DNA from: Bacteroidales bacterium
GTDB lineage: Bacteria; Bacteroidota; Bacteroidia; Bacteroidales; UBA932
Direction of reading: 5' to 3'
Length of the DNA stretch: 64,000 bases
NCBI GenBank assembly: GCA_029007435.1
Contig: JAQXHU010000032.1
Coordinates: 24,633-88,632, forward strand
Position 1 is the stretch's first letter; each line of letters starts with the position of its first letter. The position numbers and the translations under genes are program-made. Shown in pieces: positions 54,629-63,581 of the stretch. A model generated the notes under the pieces. It did no database searches and was not told the origin of the DNA. It saw nothing but the letters and a program-made list of their open reading frames with translations.

Positions 54629-56008
54629 CTACAGGAGTTTCTTGACAAGATTGAACATTCCGTAAGGCATATAACGGAAAGGCATATCAAGCCATACAGG
54701 TGTTTTGATGACCGCGCGGCGATGTGAGAATGCGTCGAAACTCAGTTTGTTGTGGTAACTGCCCATTCCGGACATCCCGACGCCACCGAAAGGAACATTC
54801 TCATTGGCAATATGCATAATCGTGTCATTGACGCAGGATCCTCCAGAAGATGTATGCTTGAGAACCTTGTCACCCTGTCCTCCAAAATAATACAGGGCCA
54901 AAGGCTTCTCCCTGGATGTGACGAACGATATCACCTCGTCAATCTCACGGAAAGTCAGCACCGGGAAAATCGGACCGAAAATCTCTTCCTGCATCACCGG
55001 AGAATCAGGGCTCACGCCGTCAAGAATTGTCGGTCCGAAATACCGCTCTGATCTGTCAGTATGGCCGCCGAAAACAATCCGGCCGTCAGCAAGATAACTC
55101 TCCAGCCTGTCGAATGCCTTGTCATTCACGATACGGACGAAATGCTTCGTCTTCCGGGGATCTTCCCCGAGAAGGGCCTTGAACTGTTTTCCCAATTCCT
55201 CAAGAAATCTGTCCTTGACACTTTCATTAACCATAAGATAATCAGGAGCTATGCAGGTCTGGCCGGCATTCAGGCTCTTGCCCCAGGCTATGCGTTTTGC
55301 GGCGACTTTGATATCCGCGTCCCTGTCCACAATACAAGGACTCTTTCCGCCAAGTTCCAGCACGACAGGGGTGAGATTTTTGGCGGCCGCCGTCATCACA
55401 AGTCTTCCGAGAGACGGGCTGCCAGTGAAGAAAATGATATCCCATCGTTCCTCAAGCAACTGGCCGTTGACAACCCTGTTGCCCTGGGTTACAGCTATAT
55501 AGTCCTCCTCAAATGTGTCCGCTATCATCTGCTCAACCACCTTGGAAACCGATGGGACATACGGAGAAGGCTTCAGCATCGCAGTGCAGCCGGAAGATAT
55601 GGCACCCACCAGCGGAGTCAGAAGAAGCTGCACCGGATAATTCCACGGAGCTATAATCAGGGCGTTGCCGAGAGGCTCGCTGATGATGCGGCTGGAAGAA
55701 GGGAAAAGCTTGAGAGGAGTGCACCTGCGTTCAGGTCTGGTCCACTTCCCTATCTTGCGGATATGTGTCTCGATCTCGCCGAGAAGAATGCTTATCTCTG
55801 TCAGATATGCCTCCTCGTATGACTTGTGGAGGTCAGTCCACAATGCATCGCACAGAGGTTTCTCCCACTTGAGAACCGCAGCCCTGAATTCTTCCAGATG
55901 TCTTTTTCTCGTCCTTATGTCAAGGGTGGCTCCTGACCTGAAATAACGGTCCTGTTTCGAGCGCAGTTCCTTGATCCGCTCCTGTGTCGTGTTTTCCAAT
56001 GACGGCAT
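54629..56008 (-). CDS. Aldehyde dehydrogenase (class 3 / fatty aldehyde type)
   Basis: A protein of 459 residues oxidising aldehydes to acids with NAD(P). The catalytic pair is Cys252 in NAGQTCIAPDY and Glu218 in VLELGGKSPCIV. Length below 500 and the C-terminal SFDAFSHRRAVIKTPVWLDMPFRYMPYG fit the class 3 group, which includes long-chain fatty aldehyde dehydrogenases and coniferyl aldehyde dehydrogenases. The start is ATG 56008, 18 bp after the SDR stop; the pair would oxidise an alcohol or steroid-like substrate in two steps, but the substrate is not visible. Confidence 0.93.
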   Translation of the reverse strand: MPSLENTTQERIKELRSKQDRYFRSGATLDIRTRKRHLEEFRAAVLKWEKPLCDALWTDLHKSYEEAYLTEISILLGEIETHIRKIGKWTRPERRCTPLKLFPSSSRIISEPLGNALIIAPWNYPVQLLLTPLVGAISSGCTAMLKPSPYVPSVSKVVEQMIADTFEEDYIAVTQGNRVVNGQLLEERWDIIFFTGSPSLGRLVMTAAAKNLTPVVLELGGKSPCIVDRDADIKVAAKRIAWGKSLNAGQTCIAPDYLMVNESVKDRFLEELGKQFKALLGEDPRKTKHFVRIVNDKAFDRLESYLADGRIVFGGHTDRSERYFGPTILDGVSPDSPVMQEEIFGPIFPVLTFREIDEVISFVTSREKPLALYYFGGQGDKVLKHTSSGGSCVNDTIMHIANENVPFGGVGMSGMGSYHNKLSFDAFSHRRAVIKTPVWLDMPFRYMPYGMFNLVKKLL

Positions 56009-56026
56009 AATAAATTGTGTTAATTG

Positions 56027-56863
56027 TTATTTTCTGCCGGTGAAATGGTCCATTACCGAATACACGCCGAACCATTTGCCGAAGATAATGTCGAAAAGCG
56101 CGTTCGGAAGAATACCCTGCCAGATTCGGATGAAATGGTAAGGGAACGGAATGCCCCTGAAGTCCTTCTCCTTCTCAATGGCGCGGATAATCTTTGCCGC
56201 AGTCCTTTCCGGCTTCAATATAGGAAAAACTTTTGAATTGACACCGTCAAACATACCGGTATTTATAAAATACGGCGCCACTGTGGTGACTCTCACTTTG
56301 CTGCGCATCTGTTTCAGTTCTATGCGCATTGACTCCGTCCAGCCCACAACAGCCCACTTGCTTGCCACATATACAGAAAGTTTCGGCACGCCGAGCATAC
56401 CAGCGGCAGATGCTATATTGCAGATATGCCCGTTGTCACGCTTGATCATATCCGGAAGAATGCTCAATGCCACAAGCATAGGGGCGGTGGCATTGATGTC
56501 CATAGTCAGCCTGATATCTTTTTCAGTCTGCTGGTCGAATGTGTTGTTGCCTTTTACGATTCCAGCGCAATTGATAAGCAGGTCAATGTCGCCGGCATCG
56601 TTCTTGACAGCCGAATAAGCGGACGCAATATTCTCATTGTCAGAGACATTCACTTTATAAACAAGCACCCGGCCTTCTGATGCGGCACCATCCGGACGGA
56701 CAGTTTTCTCAAGTTCACCTTTCGCTGAAGCCATATTGACCTCGTTGATATCCCAGACAATCAGTTTCCCGGCGCCCTTTTCGAGACAGATCCGTCCCAT
56801 TATCTTGCCGATTCCGGATGCGCCACCGGTGATCAGCACGTTTTTTCCTTTGATATTGAACAT
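56027..56863 (-). CDS. Short-chain dehydrogenase/reductase
   Basis: A protein of 278 residues, the classical SDR fold. The cofactor motif is TGGASGIG (12-19), followed by an acidic residue after beta-2 (VWDIN, Asp38), which favours NAD(H). The NAG motif appears as NCAG, and the catalytic Ser152, Tyr165 and Lys169 are present (SAAGM, YVASK). The C-terminal tail (FPYHFIRIWQGILPNALFDIIFGKWFGV) is hydrophobic, resembling retinol or fatty-alcohol dehydrogenases that sit on membranes. It is the first gene before the aldehyde dehydrogenase. Confidence 0.92.
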   Translation of the reverse strand: MFNIKGKNVLITGGASGIGKIMGRICLEKGAGKLIVWDINEVNMASAKGELEKTVRPDGAASEGRVLVYKVNVSDNENIASAYSAVKNDAGDIDLLINCAGIVKGNNTFDQQTEKDIRLTMDINATAPMLVALSILPDMIKRDNGHICNIASAAGMLGVPKLSVYVASKWAVVGWTESMRIELKQMRSKVRVTTVAPYFINTGMFDGVNSKVFPILKPERTAAKIIRAIEKEKDFRGIPFPYHFIRIWQGILPNALFDIIFGKWFGVYSVMDHFTGRK

Positions 56864-56889
56864 AATACTTTATTACTCTAAAAGCGGGG

Positions 56890-56921
56890 CAAAATTACTA
56901 TCTATTCGACAAAAGAACAAT
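56890..56921 (-). promoter_or_regulatory. Promoter of the SDR-ALDH unit
   Basis: On the minus strand ATTG (56921-56918), 20-bp spacer, TAATTTTG (56897-56890), 26 bp before the SDR ATG; one base from full consensus at -33. Confidence 0.7.
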
Positions 56922-56987
56922 AAAATTCTACCTAATGGAAGATTTTTTGAAAAATATAGAGCATAAAAAAGTATTTTTAGACAAATA

Positions 56988-57800
56988 ATGATTAAATTTG
57001 AAGATATGAATTCAGATAAGACAGCAATCGAACTTGTAAAGAGCAACAAGCAGCTCGCCACCACTGTAATAATATTCACGGTGCTGGTAATAGCTTATTT
57101 CTTCCCGTCAAACGATATGAAATCGTTCCTTCCGGACTTCATAGCTGAATACCGGATTGCGTGGCCACTGCTCACACTGACCATAGCCGGAGCCTTTTTG
57201 GTTGCCTGGCCAGTTGCGGTGGCGATGCTGTTCTCATTCGCCGGGGATTTTATGGGCGCTTATGGCAGTTTCATAGGCCAGATGATATGTTTCGCAATAG
57301 CGCACGGGATGTTCATCTATTATTTCTCGACGAGATTCAAGTCCGAGTCCAAAGTGAACGCATCGAATATGAAGATTGTGTCAAGAGAAACTGCGGACAA
57401 GTTCAATGAACTGAGACTGAAAAGAATAGTAACATTCTGCGTATCCGCTTCCGTCACACTTATCTTCATATCGGTGGCCATATCGTTCATACTGCCGGAC
57501 GTGCCGGCAGGAGTGCTGCGTATAGGATGCGGAGTATATTCCGGCCTTATCAGCATTATGGTCGGCACTGCACTGCTTCAGCGGGACTTCGTTTTCACTC
57601 TCGGCGCCCTGCTGTTCCTGTTCTCCGATATGATTCTCGCCTGGAACAAATTTGTCGCTCCGGTAGAATACAGCGGCGCACTCATTATGATTCCTTACTA
57701 CAGCGGGCAATTACTTATATGGCTCCGTGCCAGCGTGGACAATGCCAGGAGGAACGGAGCCATTGTAAATCAGAGCCCTGAAAAGGCCGGACAAGCTTAG
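56988..57800 (+). CDS. YhhN (TMEM86/lysoplasmalogenase) family membrane protein
   Basis: A protein of 270 residues with about eight TM segments. The family signature of AGDFMGAYGSFIGQMICFAIAHGMFIYYF and FLFSDMILAWNKFV is present; the acidic residues in these helices are the proposed catalytic ones in TMEM86B, which cleaves the vinyl-ether of lysoplasmalogens. Bacteroidales may or may not make plasmalogens, so the activity is uncertain. The N-terminal 25 residues are charged. It is divergent from the SDR and convergent with the sugar kinase, three bases apart. Confidence 0.8.
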   Translation: MIKFEDMNSDKTAIELVKSNKQLATTVIIFTVLVIAYFFPSNDMKSFLPDFIAEYRIAWPLLTLTIAGAFLVAWPVAVAMLFSFAGDFMGAYGSFIGQMICFAIAHGMFIYYFSTRFKSESKVNASNMKIVSRETADKFNELRLKRIVTFCVSASVTLIFISVAISFILPDVPAGVLRIGCGVYSGLISIMVGTALLQRDFVFTLGALLFLFSDMILAWNKFVAPVEYSGALIMIPYYSGQLLIWLRASVDNARRNGAIVNQSPEKAGQA

Positions 57801-57803
57801 GAA

Positions 57804-58931
57804 TTACAGACTGTCTATAAAGTTCTTCATCTCGTCAACTTTTTCCATAGCGCTGTGGAACAATGTCATCTGCGCACGGGCACGTACGAAGTTGTGGTCT
57901 ATATATTTAGTCTTGTAATAGGTGTCTCCGTTGATATAGTCGGCAAGGAAACGCACTGCCTGCATAAACGGGAACATACAGGCAGCATAAGGCAGGTTCT
58001 CCCTCTCGACATCGGTCAGGAAACATCCCGCCGACTCAATATATCCTTTGGCGAACGCCTTGAAAATCTCCATATTGAAATGAATCTTCTCCACATCCGG
58101 TTCATCCTCCGGCGCAGTGTTCGCGGCTGTACGCAGGAAGTCACCGAAATCAGAGAAGACAAAGCTCGGCATAACTGTATCCAAATCAATGACACAGAGG
58201 ATGTTGCCGTCACGGTCAAACATCATGTTGTTCACCTTGGTGTCGCAATGGCAGATACGTTTCGGAAGAAGACCGTCCCTGTGGAGCCTTTCGGCTTTGC
58301 ACATCTCCACACCGTATTTGTCGATATCCTCAAGCATATCGAGGACCTCCTGGCTGTGGTCAGGGTCATCCGGATTGGCCTCCCCGTCCTCTTTGCCGTC
58401 AATACGGCCTGCAGCATCATTCTCAACAGCCTCAATCAACTGGGACAGACGGAGTTCCATATTATGAAAATCCGGGATTGTCTCGCCGAGAGTGTCCGGT
58501 ATGTCAGCAAGCAGGGCCTCGAAATTGCCGAAAGCCTTGCCGGCATAATATGAATACTCCGGATTGACAGCCTGGTACGTATATGCGTCAGGGATGAAAA
58601 CCGACACACGCCAGAATTTCCCGCCATCTTCAAGATAGGTCAGACCGCTGTCCTTCACCTTGATGAACCGCAGGACTTTACGGTCGATGTCTGATTCTCC
58701 GGCAGCCACAAGTTTGGCCCTTATGTGGCCGGTAACAGCCTCGATATTGCCCTGGAGAAGGGCTACATCCTTGAAAATCGCATTGTTGATGCGCTGGAGA
58801 ACATAGTCCGGTGCGTCACCGGCTGTAGTAACCTTGTAAGTATCATTTATCAGTCCGCTTCCGAGCGGCTCGATGCTGACAACTTCACCTTCGATTCCGA
58901 AGCGTGAGACAATATTTGAAAGTTCCGCCAT
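57804..58931 (-). CDS. APH-family kinase, N-acetylhexosamine 1-kinase (NahK)-like
   Basis: A protein of 375 residues of the aminoglycoside phosphotransferase fold. The catalytic loop is HCDTKVNN (His228, Asp230, Asn235) and the metal-binding loop VIDLDTVMPS (Asp249, Asp251). NahK-like features are SGLINDTYKV near the N terminus and SDFGDFLRTAANTAPEDEPD. In the family NahK phosphorylates GlcNAc and GalNAc at C1, and a B. fragilis member does so. An acidic insertion at 175-192 (IDGKEDGEANPDDPDH) looks lineage-specific. It is 49 bp downstream of carB and may be in the same transcript. Substrate is inferred. Confidence 0.8.
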   Translation of the reverse strand: MAELSNIVSRFGIEGEVVSIEPLGSGLINDTYKVTTAGDAPDYVLQRINNAIFKDVALLQGNIEAVTGHIRAKLVAAGESDIDRKVLRFIKVKDSGLTYLEDGGKFWRVSVFIPDAYTYQAVNPEYSYYAGKAFGNFEALLADIPDTLGETIPDFHNMELRLSQLIEAVENDAAGRIDGKEDGEANPDDPDHSQEVLDMLEDIDKYGVEMCKAERLHRDGLLPKRICHCDTKVNNMMFDRDGNILCVIDLDTVMPSFVFSDFGDFLRTAANTAPEDEPDVEKIHFNMEIFKAFAKGYIESAGCFLTDVERENLPYAACMFPFMQAVRFLADYINGDTYYKTKYIDHNFVRARAQMTLFHSAMEKVDEMKNFIDSL

Positions 58932-58980
58932 ATCTTAATGTTATTAACTGCGTAAATATACGCAATTTTTGTCAAGTTAA

Positions 58981-61900
58981 TCAATACTCGTCCCAGGACT
59001 TTATCTGGATGTCATCAAGGCTCATAGAGCAGAACGCGCGGATGAAGGCCACGGCAAGACGCGCATTAGTGAACAGCGGAATGTTGAAGTCAATGGCGGC
59101 CCTTCGGATATAATATCCGTTGGAAAGCTCCTCGCCCGTAAAATTCTTCGGGATATTTATCACAAGCTCGACTTCCTTGTTGCGTATCAAATCAATAGCC
59201 GGAGTGAAACGTCCCTTGAAATTAGGATTGTCACACTCGCTCGGCCAGAGCACCCGCTGACAAGGTATGCTGTTTTCAATGAAATACTTATATGTTCCGC
59301 CGGTAGCGTAAAGCTCATACCCGTTCTCAACTAAAATCTTGCAGGCGCGCAACATATCTGCTTTCTGGAGCGGGTCTCCGGTAGAGAGCAGAATCTTCTT
59401 CTTCGGAATCGTGTTGCCGACGGAAAGAACTGACTTGAGAAGAGCCTCGTCCAGATTGTCTCCGATACAGCCCACCTCTCCGGTAGAGGACATATCCACG
59501 CCGAGCATAGGGTCAGCCTCCTCAAGACGCGCAAAAGAGAACTGGGAAGATTTGACTCCAACATAGTCGAGGTCGAACGCACTCTTCTGCGGAGCAGCCG
59601 GATGTTTCCCGAGCATAACTTTGGTAGCAAGCTCTATAAAGTTGATTTTCAATACTTTTGAAACAAACGGGAAGCTTCTCGAAGCCCTGAGGTTGCACTC
59701 GATGACCTTGATCTGGTTCTCCTTGGCGAGGAACTGGATATTGAAAGGTCCTGAAATCTGGAGCGCCATCGCAATCTGGCGGGCAATCTTCTTGATTCTC
59801 CTGACCGTCTCGACATAAAGCTTCTGCGGAGGGAACTGGATCGTGGCGTCACCAGAATGCACACCGGCATATTCGATATGTTCGGAGATGGCATAGGCGA
59901 GAACCTCTCCCGCGTCCGCAACTGCATCAAACTCAATTTCCTTGCACCTGTCCATAAACTTGCTTATCACCACAGGATGCTCCTTGGAGACATCAGAAGC
60001 AAGAGAGAGGAATCTGCGCAGCTGGTCATTGTCGTAGCAGACATTCATCGCCGCGCCCGAGAGCACGTATGAAGGACGGACGAGAACCGGGAAGCCCACC
60101 TTGCTGATGAACCTGTCCACATCGTCCATTGTCGTAAGTTCGCTCCACTCCGGCTGGTCAACGCCGAGAGAGTCCACAATGATGGAGAACTTGTTGCGGT
60201 CCTCTGCCTTGTCAATATCCTGGGCCTTGGTTCCAAGAATCGGGACTTTGGCACGTGCAAGCCTGAGAGCCAAATTGTTAGGAATCTGGCCTCCCACCGA
60301 CACCACTACTCCGTGCGGGTCCTCCATCTCGATGATGTCCATCACTCTCTCGAATGTGAGCTCGTCGAAATAGAGCCTGTCGCACATATCGTAATCGGTG
60401 GAAACGGTTTCCGGATTGTAATTTATCAGAACTCCCCTGTAACCTTCCTTGCGGATTGTTTCGATACAGTTGACTGAGCACCAGTCGAATTCCACAGAGC
60501 TTCCGATTCTGTAAGCACCCGAACCGAGAACGACCACCGACTTGTTGTCGCCCTCGAATTTGATGTCGTTATAGACTCCGTTATATGTGAGATAAAGGTA
60601 GTTGGTGGCAGCCGGGAACTCCGCCGCAAGAGTGTCTATCTGCTTGACTACCGGGACAATGCCTTTAGATTTCCTGTATTCCCTCACAAGATCCTGGTTG
60701 GCATATGACGGACCTTTGTCCTTGAACACTGCACGCTGGATCTGGAAATCGGAGAATCCCTGACATTTGGCCTGGCGGAGAAGGTCATCCGGCATATCCT
60801 GAAGCGAGTCATAGCCGTGCATCTTATTGTAGGTCTCGACAATGTTGGAAAGTTTGTCAAGGAACCACCTGTCAATCTTGGTCAGGCTGTGAATCTGGTC
60901 AACTGTATAACCGGCCCTCATAGCCTTGGAAATCACGAATATACGCTTGTCGGTAGGCTCTTTGAGAGCTTCGTCGATATCCGCCACGTGGAACTCCTTG
61001 TTGCCCACGAAACCGTGCGCCCCCTGGCCGATCATCCTGAGACCTTTCTGGATTGCCTCTTCGAATGAGCGTCCGATGGACATAACCTCTCCGACACTCT
61101 TCATACTTGAGCCGATTTTCCTTGACACTCCGTGGAACTTTGAGAGGTCCCAGCGAGGAATCTTGCAGACAATGTAGTCAAGAGCCGGTTCAAAGAACGC
61201 AGGCGTGGTCTTGGTGACGGAGTTCTTCAGGTCGAAGAGACCGTAGCCGAGGCCGAGCTTGGCAGCCACGAAAGCTAACGGATATCCAGTTGCCTTGGAT
61301 GCGAGGGCTGATGAGCGCGAAAGTCTCGCATTAACCTCTATCACCCTGTAATCCATAGCGTTAGGGTCGTATGCATACTGCACGTTGCACTCTCCTACGA
61401 TGCCGATGTGACGCACAATGCGGATGGAGAGCTCGCGCAGGAAATAATAGTCTTTGTTGGTCAATGTCTGGGAAGGGGCCACGACGATGCTCTCTCCGGT
61501 ATGGATGCCGAGCGGGTCGAAATTCTCCATATTGCAGACCGTGATGCAGTTGTCATACTTGTCCCTTACCACCTCATACTCAATCTCTTTCCATCCCTTG
61601 AGGGATTTCTCGACAAGGACCTGCGGAGAGAATGAGAAGGCTTTCGTGCAGAGTTCCTCAAGCTGTTCGTCATTCTCGCAGAAACCCGATCCGAGACCGC
61701 CGAGAGCATAAGCGGCACGGACAATCAGAGGGTAACCAAGCTCGTGCGCAGCGGCCCTGGCCTCCTCCATATTCTCGGCCGGATGTGACTTGATGGTCTT
61801 CACGTCAATCTCGTCGAGCTTCTTCACGAACAGTTCGCGGTCCTCGGTGTCCATAATAGCCTGGACAGGCGTTCCGAGCACCTCGACCGCATATTTTTCA

Positions 61901-62220
61901 AGAACCCCTCTCTCATAAAGGTCAACTCCGCAGTTGAGTGCGGTCTGGCCTCCGAAAGACAGGAGGATGCCCTGCGGGCGCTCCTTCGCAATGACCTTCT
62001 CGACGAAATAAGGAGTGACTGGCAGGAAGTATATCTTGTCCGCAACACCTTCAGAGGTCTGGACCGTAGCGATATTAGGATTGATGAGGACAGTCTCTAT
62101 CCCCTCTTCCATCAACGCTTTAAGTGCCTGCGAGCCGGAATAGTCGAATTCGCCGGCCTGACCGATTTTCAATGCTCCTGAACCCAGGATGAGGACTTTC
62201 TTTATATTAGGGTTTTTCAT
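58981..62220 (-). CDS. carB: Carbamoyl-phosphate synthase large subunit
   Basis: A protein of 1079 residues with the duplicated ATP-grasp architecture: the first half (1-550; KKVLILGSGALKIGQAGEFDYSG, SLKGWKEIEYEVVRDKYDN) makes carboxyphosphate and carbamate; the second half (551-930; VVVLGSGAYRIGSSVEFDWCSV) phosphorylates carbamate. The C-terminal MGS-like allosteric domain (about 935-1079) ends with IDFNIPLFTNARLAVAFIRAF. It works with carA and channels ammonia from glutamine. It starts at ATG 62220, 33 bp after carA. Confidence 0.97.
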   Translation of the reverse strand: MKNPNIKKVLILGSGALKIGQAGEFDYSGSQALKALMEEGIETVLINPNIATVQTSEGVADKIYFLPVTPYFVEKVIAKERPQGILLSFGGQTALNCGVDLYERGVLEKYAVEVLGTPVQAIMDTEDRELFVKKLDEIDVKTIKSHPAENMEEARAAAHELGYPLIVRAAYALGGLGSGFCENDEQLEELCTKAFSFSPQVLVEKSLKGWKEIEYEVVRDKYDNCITVCNMENFDPLGIHTGESIVVAPSQTLTNKDYYFLRELSIRIVRHIGIVGECNVQYAYDPNAMDYRVIEVNARLSRSSALASKATGYPLAFVAAKLGLGYGLFDLKNSVTKTTPAFFEPALDYIVCKIPRWDLSKFHGVSRKIGSSMKSVGEVMSIGRSFEEAIQKGLRMIGQGAHGFVGNKEFHVADIDEALKEPTDKRIFVISKAMRAGYTVDQIHSLTKIDRWFLDKLSNIVETYNKMHGYDSLQDMPDDLLRQAKCQGFSDFQIQRAVFKDKGPSYANQDLVREYRKSKGIVPVVKQIDTLAAEFPAATNYLYLTYNGVYNDIKFEGDNKSVVVLGSGAYRIGSSVEFDWCSVNCIETIRKEGYRGVLINYNPETVSTDYDMCDRLYFDELTFERVMDIIEMEDPHGVVVSVGGQIPNNLALRLARAKVPILGTKAQDIDKAEDRNKFSIIVDSLGVDQPEWSELTTMDDVDRFISKVGFPVLVRPSYVLSGAAMNVCYDNDQLRRFLSLASDVSKEHPVVISKFMDRCKEIEFDAVADAGEVLAYAISEHIEYAGVHSGDATIQFPPQKLYVETVRRIKKIARQIAMALQISGPFNIQFLAKENQIKVIECNLRASRSFPFVSKVLKINFIELATKVMLGKHPAAPQKSAFDLDYVGVKSSQFSFARLEEADPMLGVDMSSTGEVGCIGDNLDEALLKSVLSVGNTIPKKKILLSTGDPLQKADMLRACKILVENGYELYATGGTYKYFIENSIPCQRVLWPSECDNPNFKGRFTPAIDLIRNKEVELVINIPKNFTGEELSNGYYIRRAAIDFNIPLFTNARLAVAFIRAFCSMSLDDIQIKSWDEY

Positions 62221-62253
62221 ACTGTCAAAAATTTATGGAATGATTGAGGAGTC

Positions 62254-63336
62254 CTACAATTTGCTGATGAACTCGTCAAAGAGGAACTCGGTATCTGTAG
62301 GACCGCTTGAGGCTTCAGGATGGAACTGCACTGAGCAGAACGGTTTGGACTTGTGGCGGATGCCCTCGTTGGTACCGTCATTCATATTGACAAACCACGG
62401 TTCCCAGTCCGGGCCGAGAGCGGACGGGTCCACAGCATATCCGTGATTCTGGGAAGTGATGAAACACTTGTTCGTGCCCAGCATCCTGACTGGCTGGTTG
62501 TGGCTCCTGTGTCCGTATTTCAATTTATATGTGGAGGCACCGGCAGCGCGTGAAAGCAGCTGGTTGCCCATACAGATTCCGAAAATCGGCTTGTCGCCCT
62601 GGAGAGCCTTGCGGAGTCTCTCTACCGTGATCCGGCAGAACTCAGGGTTGCCCGGACCGTTGGAAATGAAAAGTCCGTCGTAATCAAGACTCAGGAAATC
62701 GTAGTCCCACGGAACACGGATAAGTTCCACGCCGCGGTCAACGAAACACCTGAGGATATTGTGCTTGACTCCGCAGTCCACGAGAACCACTTTCTTTTCG
62801 CCCGAGCCGTAACGTATCACTTCCTTGCAGCTGACAATGTCAATCTGGTTGTCGAGGTTCGGGTCGTGAACATCAGCCGGCTCCGGAGCGGTCTCCCCAT
62901 CCGGAACAATCACGCCCAGCATCGAGCCGTTCTCCCTGAGGACTTTCGTAAGTTCCCTTGTATCAATACCATAAATACCCGGTATCTTCTGTTCCTTGAG
63001 CCACTGGTCAAGACTCTTGACCGCATCCCAGTGACTGTACTGGAATGAATACTCTGAAATCACGAGACCCCTGACCCAGATTTTCTCCGACTCGAAGTTC
63101 GTTGAAATCCCGTAAATGTCCGTTCCCTCGTCAGGGACTCCGTAATTACCTATGATAGGATAGGTGACACAGAGAATCTGGCCTGAATAAGACGGGTCAG
63201 TAAGACTCTCGGGATAGCCCACCATTGCCGTGGAGAACACTACCTCTCCGTCGCAAGGTTTGTCGTAGCCGAAAGACCATCCTCTAAGTTCCATTCCGTT
63301 CTTCAGACGGAGTGTGGCTCGAAGTTTTTTTTCCAT
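62254..63336 (-). CDS. carA: Carbamoyl-phosphate synthase small (glutaminase) subunit
   Basis: A protein of 360 residues that hydrolyses glutamine and feeds ammonia to CarB. The class I amidotransferase triad is Cys255 in FGICMGNQ (commonly GICLGHQ), His339 and Glu341 in QFHPEAS. The N-terminal domain is normal (GWSFGYDKPCDGEVVFSTAMVGYPESLTDPSY). The start is ATG 63336. It lies behind a leader with a promoter, a short reading frame and an intrinsic terminator (63351-63383), which suggests that expression is controlled by attenuation. Confidence 0.96.
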   Translation of the reverse strand: MEKKLRATLRLKNGMELRGWSFGYDKPCDGEVVFSTAMVGYPESLTDPSYSGQILCVTYPIIGNYGVPDEGTDIYGISTNFESEKIWVRGLVISEYSFQYSHWDAVKSLDQWLKEQKIPGIYGIDTRELTKVLRENGSMLGVIVPDGETAPEPADVHDPNLDNQIDIVSCKEVIRYGSGEKKVVLVDCGVKHNILRCFVDRGVELIRVPWDYDFLSLDYDGLFISNGPGNPEFCRITVERLRKALQGDKPIFGICMGNQLLSRAAGASTYKLKYGHRSHNQPVRMLGTNKCFITSQNHGYAVDPSALGPDWEPWFVNMNDGTNEGIRHKSKPFCSVQFHPEASSGPTDTEFLFDEFISKL

Positions 63337-63350
63337 TTAAGAGTAATAAT

Positions 63351-63383
63351 AAAAAAAACGGCCATCCCTTAACGGGAACGGCC
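63351..63383 (-). terminator. Intrinsic terminator (attenuator) in the carA leader
   Basis: On the minus strand GGCC (63383-63380) and TCCC (63377-63374 region) pair with GGGA (63368-63365) and GGCC (63363-63360), an 8-bp stem with a 1x2 internal bulge and a 5-nt loop. Eight T follow (63358-63351). It ends 14 nt before the carA ATG. There is no upstream minus-strand gene it could serve: the next gene upstream is the divergent ROK gene. Confidence 0.8.
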
Positions 63384-63388
63384 AATAA

Positions 63389-63460
63389 TCAACTAATTAT
63401 CAAAAACGGAGACGCCGCCGGACAGCCGGAGATAAATAAATATGTACCTGTCTTCATCAT
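63389..63460 (-). CDS. Candidate carA leader peptide (23 codons)
   Basis: ATG ATG at 63460 opens a frame of 23 codons that stops at TGA 63391-63389, just before the terminator arm. The product starts MMKTGTYLF, continues ISGCPAASP and ends FLIIS. No run of one amino acid codon is seen: no Arg codons, which an arginine attenuator would need. Its place between promoter and terminator, and its stop codon next to the stem, are the whole evidence. It could be chance. Confidence 0.45.
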   Translation of the reverse strand: MMKTGTYLFISGCPAASPFLIIS

Positions 63461-63490
63461 AGCGTCTAAACTGTTAATGATTTCAGAATA

Positions 63491-63520
63491 CAAATATATG
63501 AATTTATTTTTGATTTCAAG
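63491..63520 (-). promoter_or_regulatory. Promoter of carAB
   Basis: On the minus strand CTTG (63520-63517), an 18-bp spacer and TATATTTG (63498-63491). The predicted start near 63484 gives a leader of about 148 nt before carA. Confidence 0.65.
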
Positions 63521-63527
63521 CCTGGAA

Positions 63528-63559
63528 CTTGGGAAAATCCAAAATAAATTGTAATTTTG
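63528..63559 (+). promoter_or_regulatory. Promoter of the ROK-family gene
   Basis: CTTG (63528-63531), 20-bp spacer, TAATTTTG (63552-63559), 22 bp before the ATG. It lies back to back with the carAB promoter. Confidence 0.65.
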
Positions 63560-63581
63560 AGAACTTTAACCGACACATAAC

